Shown: piece after piece, positions 22,080 through 33,204 of the stretch
Numbering within the stretch: the stretch's first letter is position 1
How the letters are laid out: every line of letters begins with the position of its first letter
Source: Augochlora pura
Lineage: Eukaryota; Arthropoda; Insecta; Hymenoptera; Halictidae
Length of the DNA: 64,000 bases
Direction of reading: 5' to 3'
NCBI RefSeq assembly: GCF_028453695.1
Contig: NC_135773.1
Location: forward strand, 2,170,001 to 2,234,000
Made by a program: the position numbers and the translations under genes
Notes under the pieces: model-generated
Databases searched by the model: none
The model's input: the letters and a program-made list of their open reading frames with translations, nothing else
What the model was told of the DNA's origin: nothing

Positions 22080-24453
22080 TACCTTTAAGTAATGCTACCA
22101 AGAATAGTTTCTCCAGCAAACGGTAGCTCTCATCTAATCTAATGAAAGGCGAATCAGCGTGCATGATTCCGCACACGAACGCGGCGGCAGATTATAAATA
22201 AGTCCAGAAGTAATTCGTTTATTGGCTCCGTCGTGGCCGCGTTACAGGATCAAATATTACGTAATTTTGGAGGCACGACGGCTCTGGTAAAAGCTCCGAT
22301 TCCAGGAGAGATCTCGTTGGCCCGATTCAAAGTAGAAATTCGCCGATCGAATCGACGCGGCGTGTTTGTCGGAGTGCAGAAATGGAACGGCGCTAAATCA
22401 AACGGGGCGCCGATTGGGCTTGCCCGGTCGAACCTCATAAAAGTTCGGCTACGAAGTGCTGCTGCCGTGTTCGAGCGAGAGGGAGCAGAACGACGGCTAC
22501 TAGTGGGGGGAGAGCTTATGATTGCGTGCTAAGGTTTCGTAAAGCAGGTCCGTTGCCGTGAGACTTATCGAACTATCGACTTCCCTTCGAGCGGTAACCC
22601 TCCCTTTCATTGGCCCAGATAAAGAATGCTCCGGTCTCATTTGTCGATGGCTCGTTCCTCCGACGGTGCTCGACGTTTATCGCCGAAAGATATATGGAAA
22701 TTACGATAATCAAGCGATTCCGCGTCCCCTCGCTCCCGACTCTCCGCCTATCTACTCCACCGGTCATTGTTTTCAGTGCTTGACGCGTGACGGGGTTCTA
22801 CCAGACGGCCGGGTCGCCTAGTAACGGAAAATATAGATTTGCGTAAAATTCGTAGAACTTTGGACGGAAAACGGATACTTTTAATTTTTAAGTGAAATTT
22901 AAAATTTTCTAGCACAAAGGAAAATTATAAGAAATGTCGCACGAACTATATTTGATTTTTGATAGATTCGCAGCGAACTTAAATCTCGAAGCATAAAATA
23001 TTCTAGAGGGAAAGTTATAAGAATTTTAACGATTTTTGATTTTTGACCAATTCTCTCGTACCGAATTTAAATCTCGCAGTAAAAGCAGAACGCTTCAGAA
23101 TCGGAGAACAAAATCGACTCGCTTCATTTTTCTCTTTTAAATAATTTTACGATCATTCGGTTTGATTTTATGCATTTATTCGTACACGCAGACAAATCTA
23201 TAGGATACATAACAATTCTGAATTACACGATACGAAGAGCCTACGTTTTAAAATCACTCAAAAGCAATAACGTGTCAAAATAACGGATAAAAATCGTATC
23301 GGGAAATATCAAATTTCCATGCAATAATCGTAACCGTTCAACGTCATTTCGAGTTTAATTTAAAAAAAAAAAAAAGAAATCATCCGTCCGCCTGATTTCC
23401 GTCAAAAGTTTCGATCGAACAACGATATTGTCTGCGCGTCGTCGAAGTCGATCGCGATACCGCGGGACCATTGTAATTCTTTTCAACGGCGGGGCTCGTC
23501 GGCTTCTATTTTGACTCTCCGGCGTTCCGTGGCGAAGCTAATCGAGCTGTGAAATTAGTGCCTCGAGTTGTCGAACAGCCGCTCCCGCCTCGGAGGACAG
23601 CGCTAAACGCGAGATTTGCGGACGGAAAAAGTTAGTCCCGGGGGACGATTTCAGATAATTCTTGCCCGACGACAATGTCTCCTGGTGGTAGAGTTTCGGC
23701 TCCGCCAATCGTAAATGTATTTAATCAACGAGAGCTAATTCGTAACGATTTTTACCGAGCGCCTCCTATCGTCTCCTTTTATTAAACTTTCTTGTCTTTC
23801 CTACTCTCGACGTCTCTTAATAGAGTTCAATGCCTGTGCAATTTCTGTTGATTATTTCGGCTAGTTGACAGTTTTTCACAGTTTTTTAATAGCTTTATAG
23901 TTTTCATATTATTCATAGTTCTATTATTACAGTTATATGCTATTATATTATTACATGGTTATATTATTTATAGTTAAACGATTTTAAAGTTTTCCACAAA
24001 TTTCAAGCAGAAAATTATTCTGATAAAATTCAGGGTATCACGAACGTTAATTGCACAGCTAGTTCTTGTTACATTTTTCTCAAGAAATAATTTTCATTGG
24101 TTAAATCACGACATGTAGGGAATTCTGAAAAATATTGTATTGCAAGTAGTAACACCCAGCAATGATCGGACAAGCAAGTATTCTATTATATGCAAAATAT
24201 AGTATAATAAGAAATAATATTATCTGCAATAATATTACTATTGTATTTAGTGCGATATTGGTACTCTATCGAAAAGTAGATTAGCATTCATAGTAACCCA
24301 ATTATTATTGTGAAAATAAAACTTTAAATGACTTTAAAACTTATGTAGACGTATCTCAGTATCGAATTACAACAGCGAAGAATTAAGTGAATATCTCACA
24401 AAAGTATCTTTACGATCTGAATAATCGTAAATTGAAGTACTAACGATACGTCA
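22080..24453. other. Gene-free segment
   Basis: CpG-richer at 22170-22830 and 23390-23800, otherwise AT-rich. Frames of 60-99 codons on both strands carry no known domain. An A13 run lies near 23362. Confidence 0.5.
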
Positions 24454-24630
24454 TTAACTACTTGCACTATAATAACGAGTCAGATTATCAAGATCTACTA
24501 AGTATGAATATTATTAATTTCTTCTATATCGACATAAAAATCAATTCTTCTATTATCAAAATCTAGAAGCGAAAGTACATAAAGACGATAAAAGAAAAAG
24601 AAAAATTGTCTGATTCTAATAAGGAAAATA

Positions 24631-24975
24631 TTAACCCTTTCCTTACGGCAGTCCGCGCCGCCGGAGTGACGCCCCTGTACGGGTCACCGCGCCGCGAAGT
24701 GCTTTCGTATGTAGATTATATTTCTATTAGGATTTAATCGAATATGGGTCAATAGAATCAAGAGATACTCTATCGGTACAGTACATTTCTTTTTACCAGC
24801 GTGAGTCGGCATAGGTGGTCCCATACACATCGATTAGAGTCAACAGTTGATTATACGTCGACTTATATAGTCAACAAATAGGTCGTCGCGCGTTCGCCGC
24901 CTATGGTCGGCACCCGTACCCACGGGTCGACGCGCGTACGCCGCCTATAGGCGGCACCCGTAATGAAAGGGTTAA
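24631..24975. mobile_element. TTAA MITE family D, nested in family B
   Basis: 345 bp between TTAA duplicates. Ends TTAACCCTTTCCTTACGGCA and, read inward from the right, TTAACCCTTTCATTACGGGT. A perfect palindrome GCCGCCTATAGGCGGC lies at 24940-24955, 16 bp from the right target site. GC-rich ends with an AT-rich middle. Younger than the family B copy it splits. Confidence 0.9.
24885..24963. repeat. Tandem duplication inside the family D MITE
   Basis: About 35 bp at 24885-24919 (containing CGCCGCCTATGGTCGGCACC) are repeated at 24929-24963 with a few changes, a period of 44 bp. The outer copy holds the perfect palindrome; the inner copy has it in broken form. Confidence 0.7.
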
Positions 24976-25340
24976 GGACGAATAAGTGCTGTTCAATGCA
25001 GCGTGAAAGGAATTATAGTACAAGGAGTTAACAGATTCCCTAGACATAGCATTGATCGTACTAAATCTTTCATCGATCGCCCACATACACAGACACGTAG
25101 CACATCCCTCTGCCGAATGATTTCCAGCGTGAAGAAGACGCATTGCGTGCGATAGAAAAAATATTAACAATTTAGCGGCCTGTTCGCGGACAACGGGAAC
25201 GTCGCGTTATTCGGTCGTAGGAATACCCCGAGCCCGCGTGAATGTTTTCAGAGGGGCTTTCTGGTAGCGTTGACGGTGCATTGTTGGGAAAGCGTGCACA
25301 GCGGGGTACGGTTTTCGTCAGTGACTCATCGACGTTGGAC

Positions 25341-25358
25341 GCGCCGCGCCGCGCCGCG
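25341..25358. repeat. (GCGCC)n run
   Basis: Three to four tandem GCGCC units. Similar runs occur at 40315-40337, 52594-52611 and 63203-63234, each inside a CpG-rich block. Confidence 0.75.
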
Positions 25359-27190
25359 TAACGTCGCGTCGATTAGAAAGGGGGCACACGCGAGAAAAAT
25401 AGAGAGAGCTTGCGCGGTAAACGTCGTGTTACCTTGTCCGCGTCGTTCCCGGTAACAAAACGGCGCGCTGCGGCGACGTCGACATCGGAATTGCAAAAAT
25501 TCACGTGCGGTCCGCCGGTTTCTACCGACCTTCGCTTTCTCTTTCTCCCTTTCTTTCTCTATCTCTCTATCTGTCTCTCTTTTCTCCCCTCTCTCTCTCT
25601 CTCCGTCTCTTTTTTCGTGCCTCTCTTTCCCGTTTTATATTTTTCGTTCCACCGGTACTGCACCCCCACGGGCCATCGGGGCCCGCGTTTTCTCCATTTG
25701 TTTCGCACGGTTGTGGAGGCGAACGGGAAATTCTCATTTACAAGAACGGCCGACGATAGAGGAGAGCGCGCGGCGAGCCCCGGGACGAATATCATTCACG
25801 CTCGCCTCCTTCCGCGGACGTAACAAAGCCGAATATTGATTAAACCGTGCCGCGCGCAGACTGCGTGCAGGTAATTAGCAGATGCACGGAGTTTTAATGG
25901 CCCTTTAATAACACGCAACATCAAATTAGAAGGGCGGCACACGACGACCGTCCCAACCCCGTTTCTCTCCCCGGCGACGCCGTCCTCGTCGTCCTTCTCT
26001 CGCCGCTGGCCGCGTCCGCCCTCGTTCCGCGGCCACCGCCGTCTTTTTCCCTCCGACGACCCGTTATATTTTACAAGGAGAACCGCCGTCATCGGGGGCC
26101 GTCGGCCGAGCCCGACCCGTGATTACCGCGGCCTTGCGAAGCAATTTCACCGTGGACCGTCATTCGGCTAAGTTATTCGCTAATATAGTTGCGAAAGGGA
26201 GCACTTATTAAGAAGCGTTACGCCGCCAAGGGAGAGTTACACCCGCCCCTTTGTCCCCGGGGCGATATCGGCCTCGGCTTCAGGTGTACTTAATCGAATC
26301 ATTGTATTATTAATTGCCGGACCCGGCGCCCGGCCGCCGACCGGATAAAACACTGGATAAAGTCCACCGCTTCTGCCCAGGTACTCCCCGTACGAAAAAC
26401 TCGAGGCACCGAGCTCTTCCTCCATCGAGCTACCTTCTCGTTCCTCCATTCGCGTTCGTACCTTTACCGGAATCATCTGGCTCGGTTCTCGTTTCATTAT
26501 CGATTTATTTCGCGAACGAAAACTTTATGCATCCCTGCGAGAGATTGGTTTACGTTCCGAGATATTATTAGACCGCGAGTGCGAGTGCATTCACGGCGAT
26601 ATTCGGTTAATAATATTGTTGCGCGTTCTCGACGTCCGTCGCGGCATCTCGTATAATCTTTATTTATTTACAGTCAACAATAACTAATAACACATTAACT
26701 ATATCTGGATCTATTATTATTTATACACGTCCTCTCGCTTCGATAGGTCGAGAGAGTCTCTCGACTGACCGTCGATTCAACGATTCCGTGACAACCCCGA
26801 ACTTCTTCTATTTCCTTAGGGGTTGTTCACTATGAAGTATTTCTTCATTACGGCGACTCCACACGATCAACCGCCGTAACAATATTATTCAGTTTGTAAC
26901 ATCGCATCAATATCGAGTAATTATTGTTCAAGAAGTTAACTTGTCATGTAGTTGCTTGTACTTTGTACCAGTTCTCGATGAACGGAGCACGGTTTAGCCT
27001 CGCCGAAGCGAGAAGATAAGACCGAGTTATGGGCAACTGGAATGCTCGAAAATCGTAACTATTACACCGTGTAGTTTTGCAGTTAGTGCCGGGCGATCTA
27101 TCGCGAAGCGCAACGGCAAAGAAACAATGGACGCTGCAACGTGTAATATAGTTATTTAAACGCGTTCGCCGTGACGGCTGCGAAGAGGCC

Positions 27191-27223
27191 GCTGCGAGCA
27201 CGCTGCGAGCACGCTGCGAGCAC
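27191..27223. repeat. 11-bp tandem repeat, three units
   Basis: GCTGCGAGCAC repeated three times without change. Confidence 0.85.
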
Positions 27224-29142
27224 GCCGCGGCCGCCCCGATACTCTTGCAGGGCATAATTGCGCGCGGTATGAAAATCTAGTTTAACCGGCTGCCCGCGTT
27301 TCTTCGCAGCATTGTTCCTCTTTGTGCCTGGAACGACGAGCGCCGGGCCCGTTACGTTTGCCCCCGCAATTATAGCACCGGCGCGTGCATCGTGAAAGAA
27401 ATACATTAATACGACGCCGCGGCTCGTAAATTATGAAACGTACAAACCGTCCCGGGCGAAATTGCGGGAGAACGATCCACGACAGCGGAATGGCCGCGGG
27501 TCGCGGTGAAAATTTAATAACGCACGTCCGTTCTGTCTGATTGCAATCCAATTAATTACGCGCGGATATTTATTAATCGGTCGCTTCCAAGCCGCGGACT
27601 TGGAACAGGCTTATTGCGTTTGCGGAGCAAACAAAACGAAATTGCAAAATGCCCGAGGTGGCCCGGCCAATTTTTTGGTGTTAATTTTGTCGTACAACAC
27701 GACGGGCAACGGGATCGGGGGAGGGCCGGGCGCGACGCGTTGGCGCAGGGGTAAATGTTAAATAACTAATTGTAAACGATGCGACGCGAGTCCGACCGGG
27801 GGCGGGGGAGGACGAATATAATACGCGTTCAAGTTCCGCGGCGCGTTTTATTGATTAATTTTCGAATATTTCACGGCGGCCCGCGGAACTTCGGCGGGCT
27901 TATCGATTATTGTTATGCAGCGTACTTCAGGAAATTAATTTTGAGAAGTGTACTGAAGATATTTGCTGATAACGCAGCCCCCGTAATTTCGAGTTCACGT
28001 GACTGGAGCGAACCGGGGCACAACTTGCCGTGAATTTAATACTGTCTACCCCGTTACAGTCATAAATTTCTCTGCATTATAAACTCGTTATCGATCCCCC
28101 CCCCCTCGCGAACATTGCGAACTACGGATAAGATTATAAACTCGTGACCGGGGGCGAAGAAGAGAGGAAATAGTCGCAGCGGGGCCCGTTTCCGCCGGCC
28201 GGCACGAGCACGGAAATAATAAAAATATTTCTGCATCCGGTCGTTCCGTTAAATTAGAGCTTTTTCCTACCCCTGCAGAAGTTATTTCTGATCCTAGATA
28301 GGAGAAGCGCGGCCGTGCATGGCAAAGGGAAAAACTGGCGGGGAAAAAAAAGAAGAACGGACGGAAAAACGGTACGGTGGAAAATAATCTGGTCCACGGA
28401 GGTTCGCCGTGAAGCGCGTTATTATTAATTTATTAGCGGTTTCACGAGCACGCGCTGTTACTCGTCCCAATCGTTACCGAAGAATAATTAAAACGAGAGG
28501 ATTTTATCTCGCCGATACAGCGGCAATCGGTGAACTGCACGAGCTCCGAGCAATTAAGCCCGTTCGAGGCTCCGCTGCTCGGCGCTGCCCGTTTCATCCG
28601 TCCATAGAAAAAGCCTGTGACCGGCACGGACACTTTGCGGATCAATAGTATCCCGATGGCATGCTTCTCGATAATTGTAACACCGGTCCTACGAAAGGCG
28701 CAGAACTGGCTCCATTACCGCCATCCTATGTCCGCAGATCTTTCTGGAACCATCGCGGAAGCCTCGATCCTAACATTTTTCTTCAAGTTTTTATATTTCA
28801 CCCGTTCTTGCGCGACTTTTTTCATATTATATTACTCTCTCGCTTCTTCTTTCTCTTTCTCGCTCTTTCATTGTAGCAAAGGGTTATACAACATGGTACG
28901 ATCACGATTTAAATCAAATAAGCGTTTAATTTTACAGTTCACTTTCCTTTCTCTAATTTGGCTTCAATTATTCAATTTAGTTAACACGCCCTATTTTCAC
29001 AATTACTACCTCAGGTAAAGACCATCGAGGGAATTTTCTGAATATAATTATGTAGAATTATGACACGTAGCATGACATGCAGAGAATTCGTAACTTCTCC
29101 TCGCGACATTTTTATTGTATTTTATAAAATAATGCGATTCAC

Positions 29143-29310
29143 TTAACCCCTTGCAATCGGGGTGGGAATATTTCGTAACTCGTGCAACAGCTGCATTTTT
29201 AATAATTCGTTGAATATAGACACATTTGATAATGTTGAGTTTATTTTTAAACGCGATGTGACAATTTTTAGTATGGCCTTACAGTCATCATTCGACTGCA
29301 AAATGTGAAT
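29143..29310 (-). mobile_element. TTAA MITE family A, internally deleted copy (inverted)
   Basis: Starts TTAACCCCTTGCAATCGG. Its distal 60 bases (AACGCGATGTGACAATTTTT to ATTCGACTGCAAAATGTG) follow the inverted family A copy at 17593-17842. At about 168 bp it lacks the centre. The right target site has decayed. Confidence 0.6.
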
Positions 29311-30460
29311 ACGATAAATATAGCCACGTACAGTACAGTAACGCTGCTAGCGAACGTACGAACTTAGAAACATCGAATGCCCGCACAGTGTCCTTATTCA
29401 CGCATTCCAGGGTCACTTGGCTGTCGCAGAACCTACATTGAATCCTCTGGCCGATTACGGTGTCATTAAAACCCTTTCTGCCGGGGTCCCGACCGCTTAT
29501 CGAGTAAATCTTCAGCTCGTGCAGAAGCGTAAGACGGTCGGCCAGCCAGTATGCAGGCCAAGTGCCAAAACGACTGTGATTCCAGGATCAACGAGAGGAC
29601 GAGCGCGCGTACGGTCTGGGGCGGTAACGACGTGTCGGACCGGAAGATCCGGTCTATATTTTCCAGTCTATTATTTTTAACAGACCACTCGCTCTTCTCC
29701 CGCCGCCTTTTGTCCCGCGGCGTCTCCCCGGAACTAGACCGGCTCTTTCTGATTTGATTTCCGCGGCGTCCTCGTCACCGTCGACCTCCGATTCCCTCCT
29801 GTTCCCTTTCCTCGTAAATTCCGCGCCGCGGCTCCCCTTTTGTCCGCAGAAACTCAACCAACAACCGCGGAAATTCACCGGCAAATTTCTTGCGCGCAAT
29901 GGCGGGTTCGTAAATCTGTAAATTTTTCAGCGCTCTCGCAAACCCCGGTTCGCGCCTCGCGGTGAACGCACGACGATACCCAGGGCCCGCGGAAACTATA
30001 AAAGAAGCCGTAAACAGGTCGGAATCGCGCGGCGGAGCCTTCGGAGTGCAATTCCCGCGGCCCGAAATTCTTTCCCAAGAATTGAACGACCATCGCCGGC
30101 AAACGAGCTTAACGCGGCTGCAAACGATCACGAGGATCCCTTGCGCTCGATAAATTTTGAAAATTTAACACGGCCGTGGTCCGCCTCGTGTAACGAAATT
30201 AAATCGATTTGCAAACTTTCCGGTAAGCAGAGATCTGTGTGATCGCGTTTGAAAATTTAACTTACTGGCAGAAATGAACGATTTTGAAGCGATTTATCAT
30301 TTTTTTTTATTGTTTCTTGGATATTTGATTCTTTTTAATCATTTCGTAGATATTCGATTTTGAAGTCTGACCTTTTTAATCGATTGTCGGATATTTCACT
30401 TTGAAACGACTTCGACTTCTTCAGTTACGAATCAATCCTGGATTCAAAGTCGTCGTAACC
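29311..30460. other. Gene-free segment
   Basis: CpG-rich from about 29400 to 30200, AT-rich after that. Overlapping frames on both strands (to 118 codons) have no recognisable domain. Confidence 0.5.
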
Positions 30461-30710
30461 TTAACCCTTTGCACTCGAGTGATGACTCTGATGCACCATT
30501 CGAAATTTCATCGTGGCGCCACGGACAATCCCGGTAAAATTGGCGTGGCATTCAAAGTGTTAAAGAACTGTTCAATGCGTGACTGTTATACGCACTCAAT
30601 TTCGCATGCATAAATTGCACCAATGATTTAAAGAAAATAAAGATACTGCAGGTCGTCCAAAGTAAGTTTAGACTTCAAGTTTTAAAGTAGCGTCGAGCGC
30701 AAAGAGTTAA
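30461..30710 (+). mobile_element. TTAA MITE family A, copy 3
   Basis: 250 bp with TTAA on both sides. Left end TTAACCCTTTGCACTCGAGT; right end reads inward TTAACTCTTTGCGCTCGACG. The first 40 and last 20 bases match family A; the centre is more diverged. Confidence 0.8.
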
Positions 30711-33032
30711 CTATTAAAGATCGATTTTCGAAAAATCTTTCAATTCGGTCATTACGAATTCTTCGCAGTAAAAGTAAATTCGAGATCGCTGGCGCAGCTT
30801 CGTAGAAGTTAACAAAGCGATCCCGGGGATTTAAGCGAGTTAACAAACGACTTCGCAGGCAGAGCGCGCCGCGAAACGGAGGATTATCAGAGAGTCCGGG
30901 GCCACGAAGTTCGCGTGTAATTTTCTCGCCGCCGTTGGATAGTCTTGTGTAAGTAGGAAAAAAAAAGAAACTGTACAGCAAGATAATCGTCGCGACGCGA
31001 GGCCGGAAAGCGGGAACGGGAGTGCTTTCGAATTATTCCTTGATGAAACGAGACACGGCGACGACGAGATGGAAGGGAGGGGGGGGGGGCGAGGCGAGGG
31101 AGCGAGGAGGGGACACGGCCGCGTTTCGGGCTCCCAATTAAGCCGCCTGACCATTAAATTCGTGAAACACCGTCGCCTTATGTGTAAATTCCGTTGGAAC
31201 GGCGTTACGCGGGAGTTTTCTCCCTGAATGCTTCCGCGGAACGGTCTCTCTTTTTCGTCGGATGCGCACTCGACCGGCAGAAGTGCGTTTTAAATTCTTC
31301 TTAATCATCGTGCGCCTCTCTCGCCGCGGACCTTTCATAACCTGACAAAATAGTGTACGCGCGCCCGTGTGCGCCTTTAGCGCGCGGCCGGTCACTTTGC
31401 CCCCCCCCCCCTTCAGTTTCGAGTGAATGTCCTTTATGCGGCGTTTCAGCGAGCACGGAACGCGCCGGGTACCGCCCGCCCGCTCGTTGATATCCGACGA
31501 ACGTCTGAACAGGATTTCCGTCCGCGGAAGCGTTTATGTGAAATTTCCACCGGCCAGCGACCGCTTTCACGCTTCTGACCATGATTTTCGAAAACGAGCT
31601 TCGCCTGGAACCGGGGCGAGAGAGGGGGGGAGAGAGAGAGAGAGAGAGAAGGGGGACAGCGCCTCTGTGCAGAAATTCGCTGGAAATATCGACGGATGGC
31701 CGTGCCCGCGGACGGAAAGGAAATACCCTGATAACTATTTATGCGCCGCGCCCGGCGAATTCGTTGCGATCCCGTTCAGATTAAAGGCAACGGTTGCAAC
31801 GCAACGTCGCCAGCAACTGGAAGCTGTTCAAATTTCAATGATCCCCGGGCTCAAAGCAATCGCGCTATCAAAGTCGAATCAAGAAAATGGATTTCGCGTA
31901 GGAAATTACCGGATAAACGGTGCGTTTCCCGCGTTCTCGCCGCGCTACGGGGAGAACGGAAAGCGTTTTAGAGAAAACGTAAAATGGTCATTTCGGATCG
32001 TCCTTCAAATTTCATTTGGTATTGCGGAATTGGGAGGGCGTGCTCGTACGTGCGGGCTTGGTTTATGTGGGTCATTCCGCGCGGAATCGGACACCCATCC
32101 GAGTACTGTTTCAGATTTTGGCCAAATTTGCATGTGTTGCGACACATGGACGGGTCTCGAAGGATTTGTCGAAATTGGTGAAATTGTCAATTGACGATTG
32201 GCAATTGTAAAATTTGATTGGCGGTCGAAATGAAGTGTCAACCATTTTTCATTAAATTGTAAATATTCGGCTAAACGAATCGATGAAAATGAACTTTTAG
32301 TTATTTATTATTCAAGATGATATTGCAGCAAGTGTCTCTTTTATAGTCGATTTGTTAACAATATAGACACTTTAAAATTGATGAAATTTAAATAATTAAA
32401 AATGAACTTCTAAGGTCGACCACCTTTTTTAAATGGAATAATATTTTTTATACATCGTAAGAAGTTTTAAATTTTAGTTATGTAGGTCTAAATCTGTGTT
32501 GATCCGAAATTGTAATGGTTAACGAGATTTTAAGATAAATCGATCGGTGGAAATAGGCCGCGTGTCATCGTCACAGTTGTTCACTGGCCGAAATCTCGTT
32601 ATCGACCCTACGGCGCGATTAATTATAACGCGTTAGCAAAATTCGGCTATATTTAAACCGTTTGTAGCGAACAGCGGTATCAGTGGATCGTCCACAGCCA
32701 GAAATTGATCTAGTGAAGACTAATCCCGGCGCCGATAGTGATGGCGCGCTATTGAGTTTAGTTCCCGCGAACGGTCGATTCTGATCGCCCATAACGGTTT
32801 AAACCTCCCGGCTAATTTAGCCCGAGTTATAGTTAATTTATCGATGGAAATGAGATTCCGGATACACCATGATAACTGATAACCGTCCGCTCGGTAAATT
32901 ATTACGTTTCAAACAAGATGGTTTAGGACGTTCGTCTGAAAACGCATTATGCTTTTTTATCCAGATTCGAAGGTAACTTTAAACACGAGGTTATGTTATT
33001 AACGTAACCATAGAGCCATGTTGTCTTATAAT
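30711..33032. other. Gene-free segment, CpG-rich to 32200
   Basis: CpG-rich from about 30780 to 32180, then AT-rich. Includes the longest open frame in the window (255 codons, 31427-32194, plus). It crosses a GA repeat, has shadow frames in other registers and shows no domain, so I do not call it. G and C homopolymers of 11 and 12 bases lie at 31079-31089 and 31400-31411. Confidence 0.5.
31630..31650. repeat. (GA)n microsatellite
   Basis: About ten GA units following a G-rich run. Confidence 0.8.
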
Positions 33033-33204
33033 TAAACTGCAGATTTTATGCTCGGAATAAAATGACTAGACTATTTAAAGAATATTTTTCTAACGTGTGC
33101 AATTTATTAGAACGACAGAAAGAGAAAAGAAATTTTTATCAGATTCAAGTTTTTCTTATAATTAACTTAAAGAATTTTTATTTCGAATAAACATCCGCAA
33201 TTTA
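33033..33204. mobile_element. hAT-like MITE, copy 3
   Basis: 172 bp. The left end TAAACTGCAGATTTTATGCT and the right end, read inward TAAATTGCGGATGTTTATTC, are good inverted matches that extend into flanking TATAAT on both sides. The flanks CTTATAAT and ATTATATA match at 5 of 8 positions. The interior is AT-rich and non-coding. Confidence 0.65.

Larger units (their letters stand above)
24454..25031 (-). mobile_element. TTAA MITE family B, copy 3 (inverted), split by family D
   Basis: TTAA at 24454-24457 and 25028-25031. The left part (24454-24630) matches the inverted right half of copy 36823-37073, including TTGCACTATAATAACGAGTC and AGATCTACTAA. The right part (24976-25031) matches its inverted left end (GCGTGAAAGGAATTATAGTA). 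Family D at 24631-24975 entered at a TTAA that the other B copies carry undisturbed. About 235 bp without the insert. Confidence 0.85.
25032..29142. other. Long gene-free CpG-rich segment
   Basis: CpG-rich nearly throughout, with pyrimidine-rich TCTCTC sequence at 25530-25620, a GCGCC run at 25341-25358 and an 11-bp tandem repeat at 27191-27223. Open frames to 137 codons crowd both strands, as expected for high GC, and none has a recognisable domain or a convincing exon pattern. The parts at 26070-26340 and 27780-28220 mix ATTA cores with GC-rich blocks and could be conserved regulatory sequence; that is inference only. Confidence 0.5.

Noticed and set aside
31427..32194. 255-codon plus-strand open frame, the longest in the window
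   Set aside because: It crosses a GA microsatellite, lies in CpG-rich DNA where stop codons are rare, has competing frames in other registers, and shows no domain or splice pattern.
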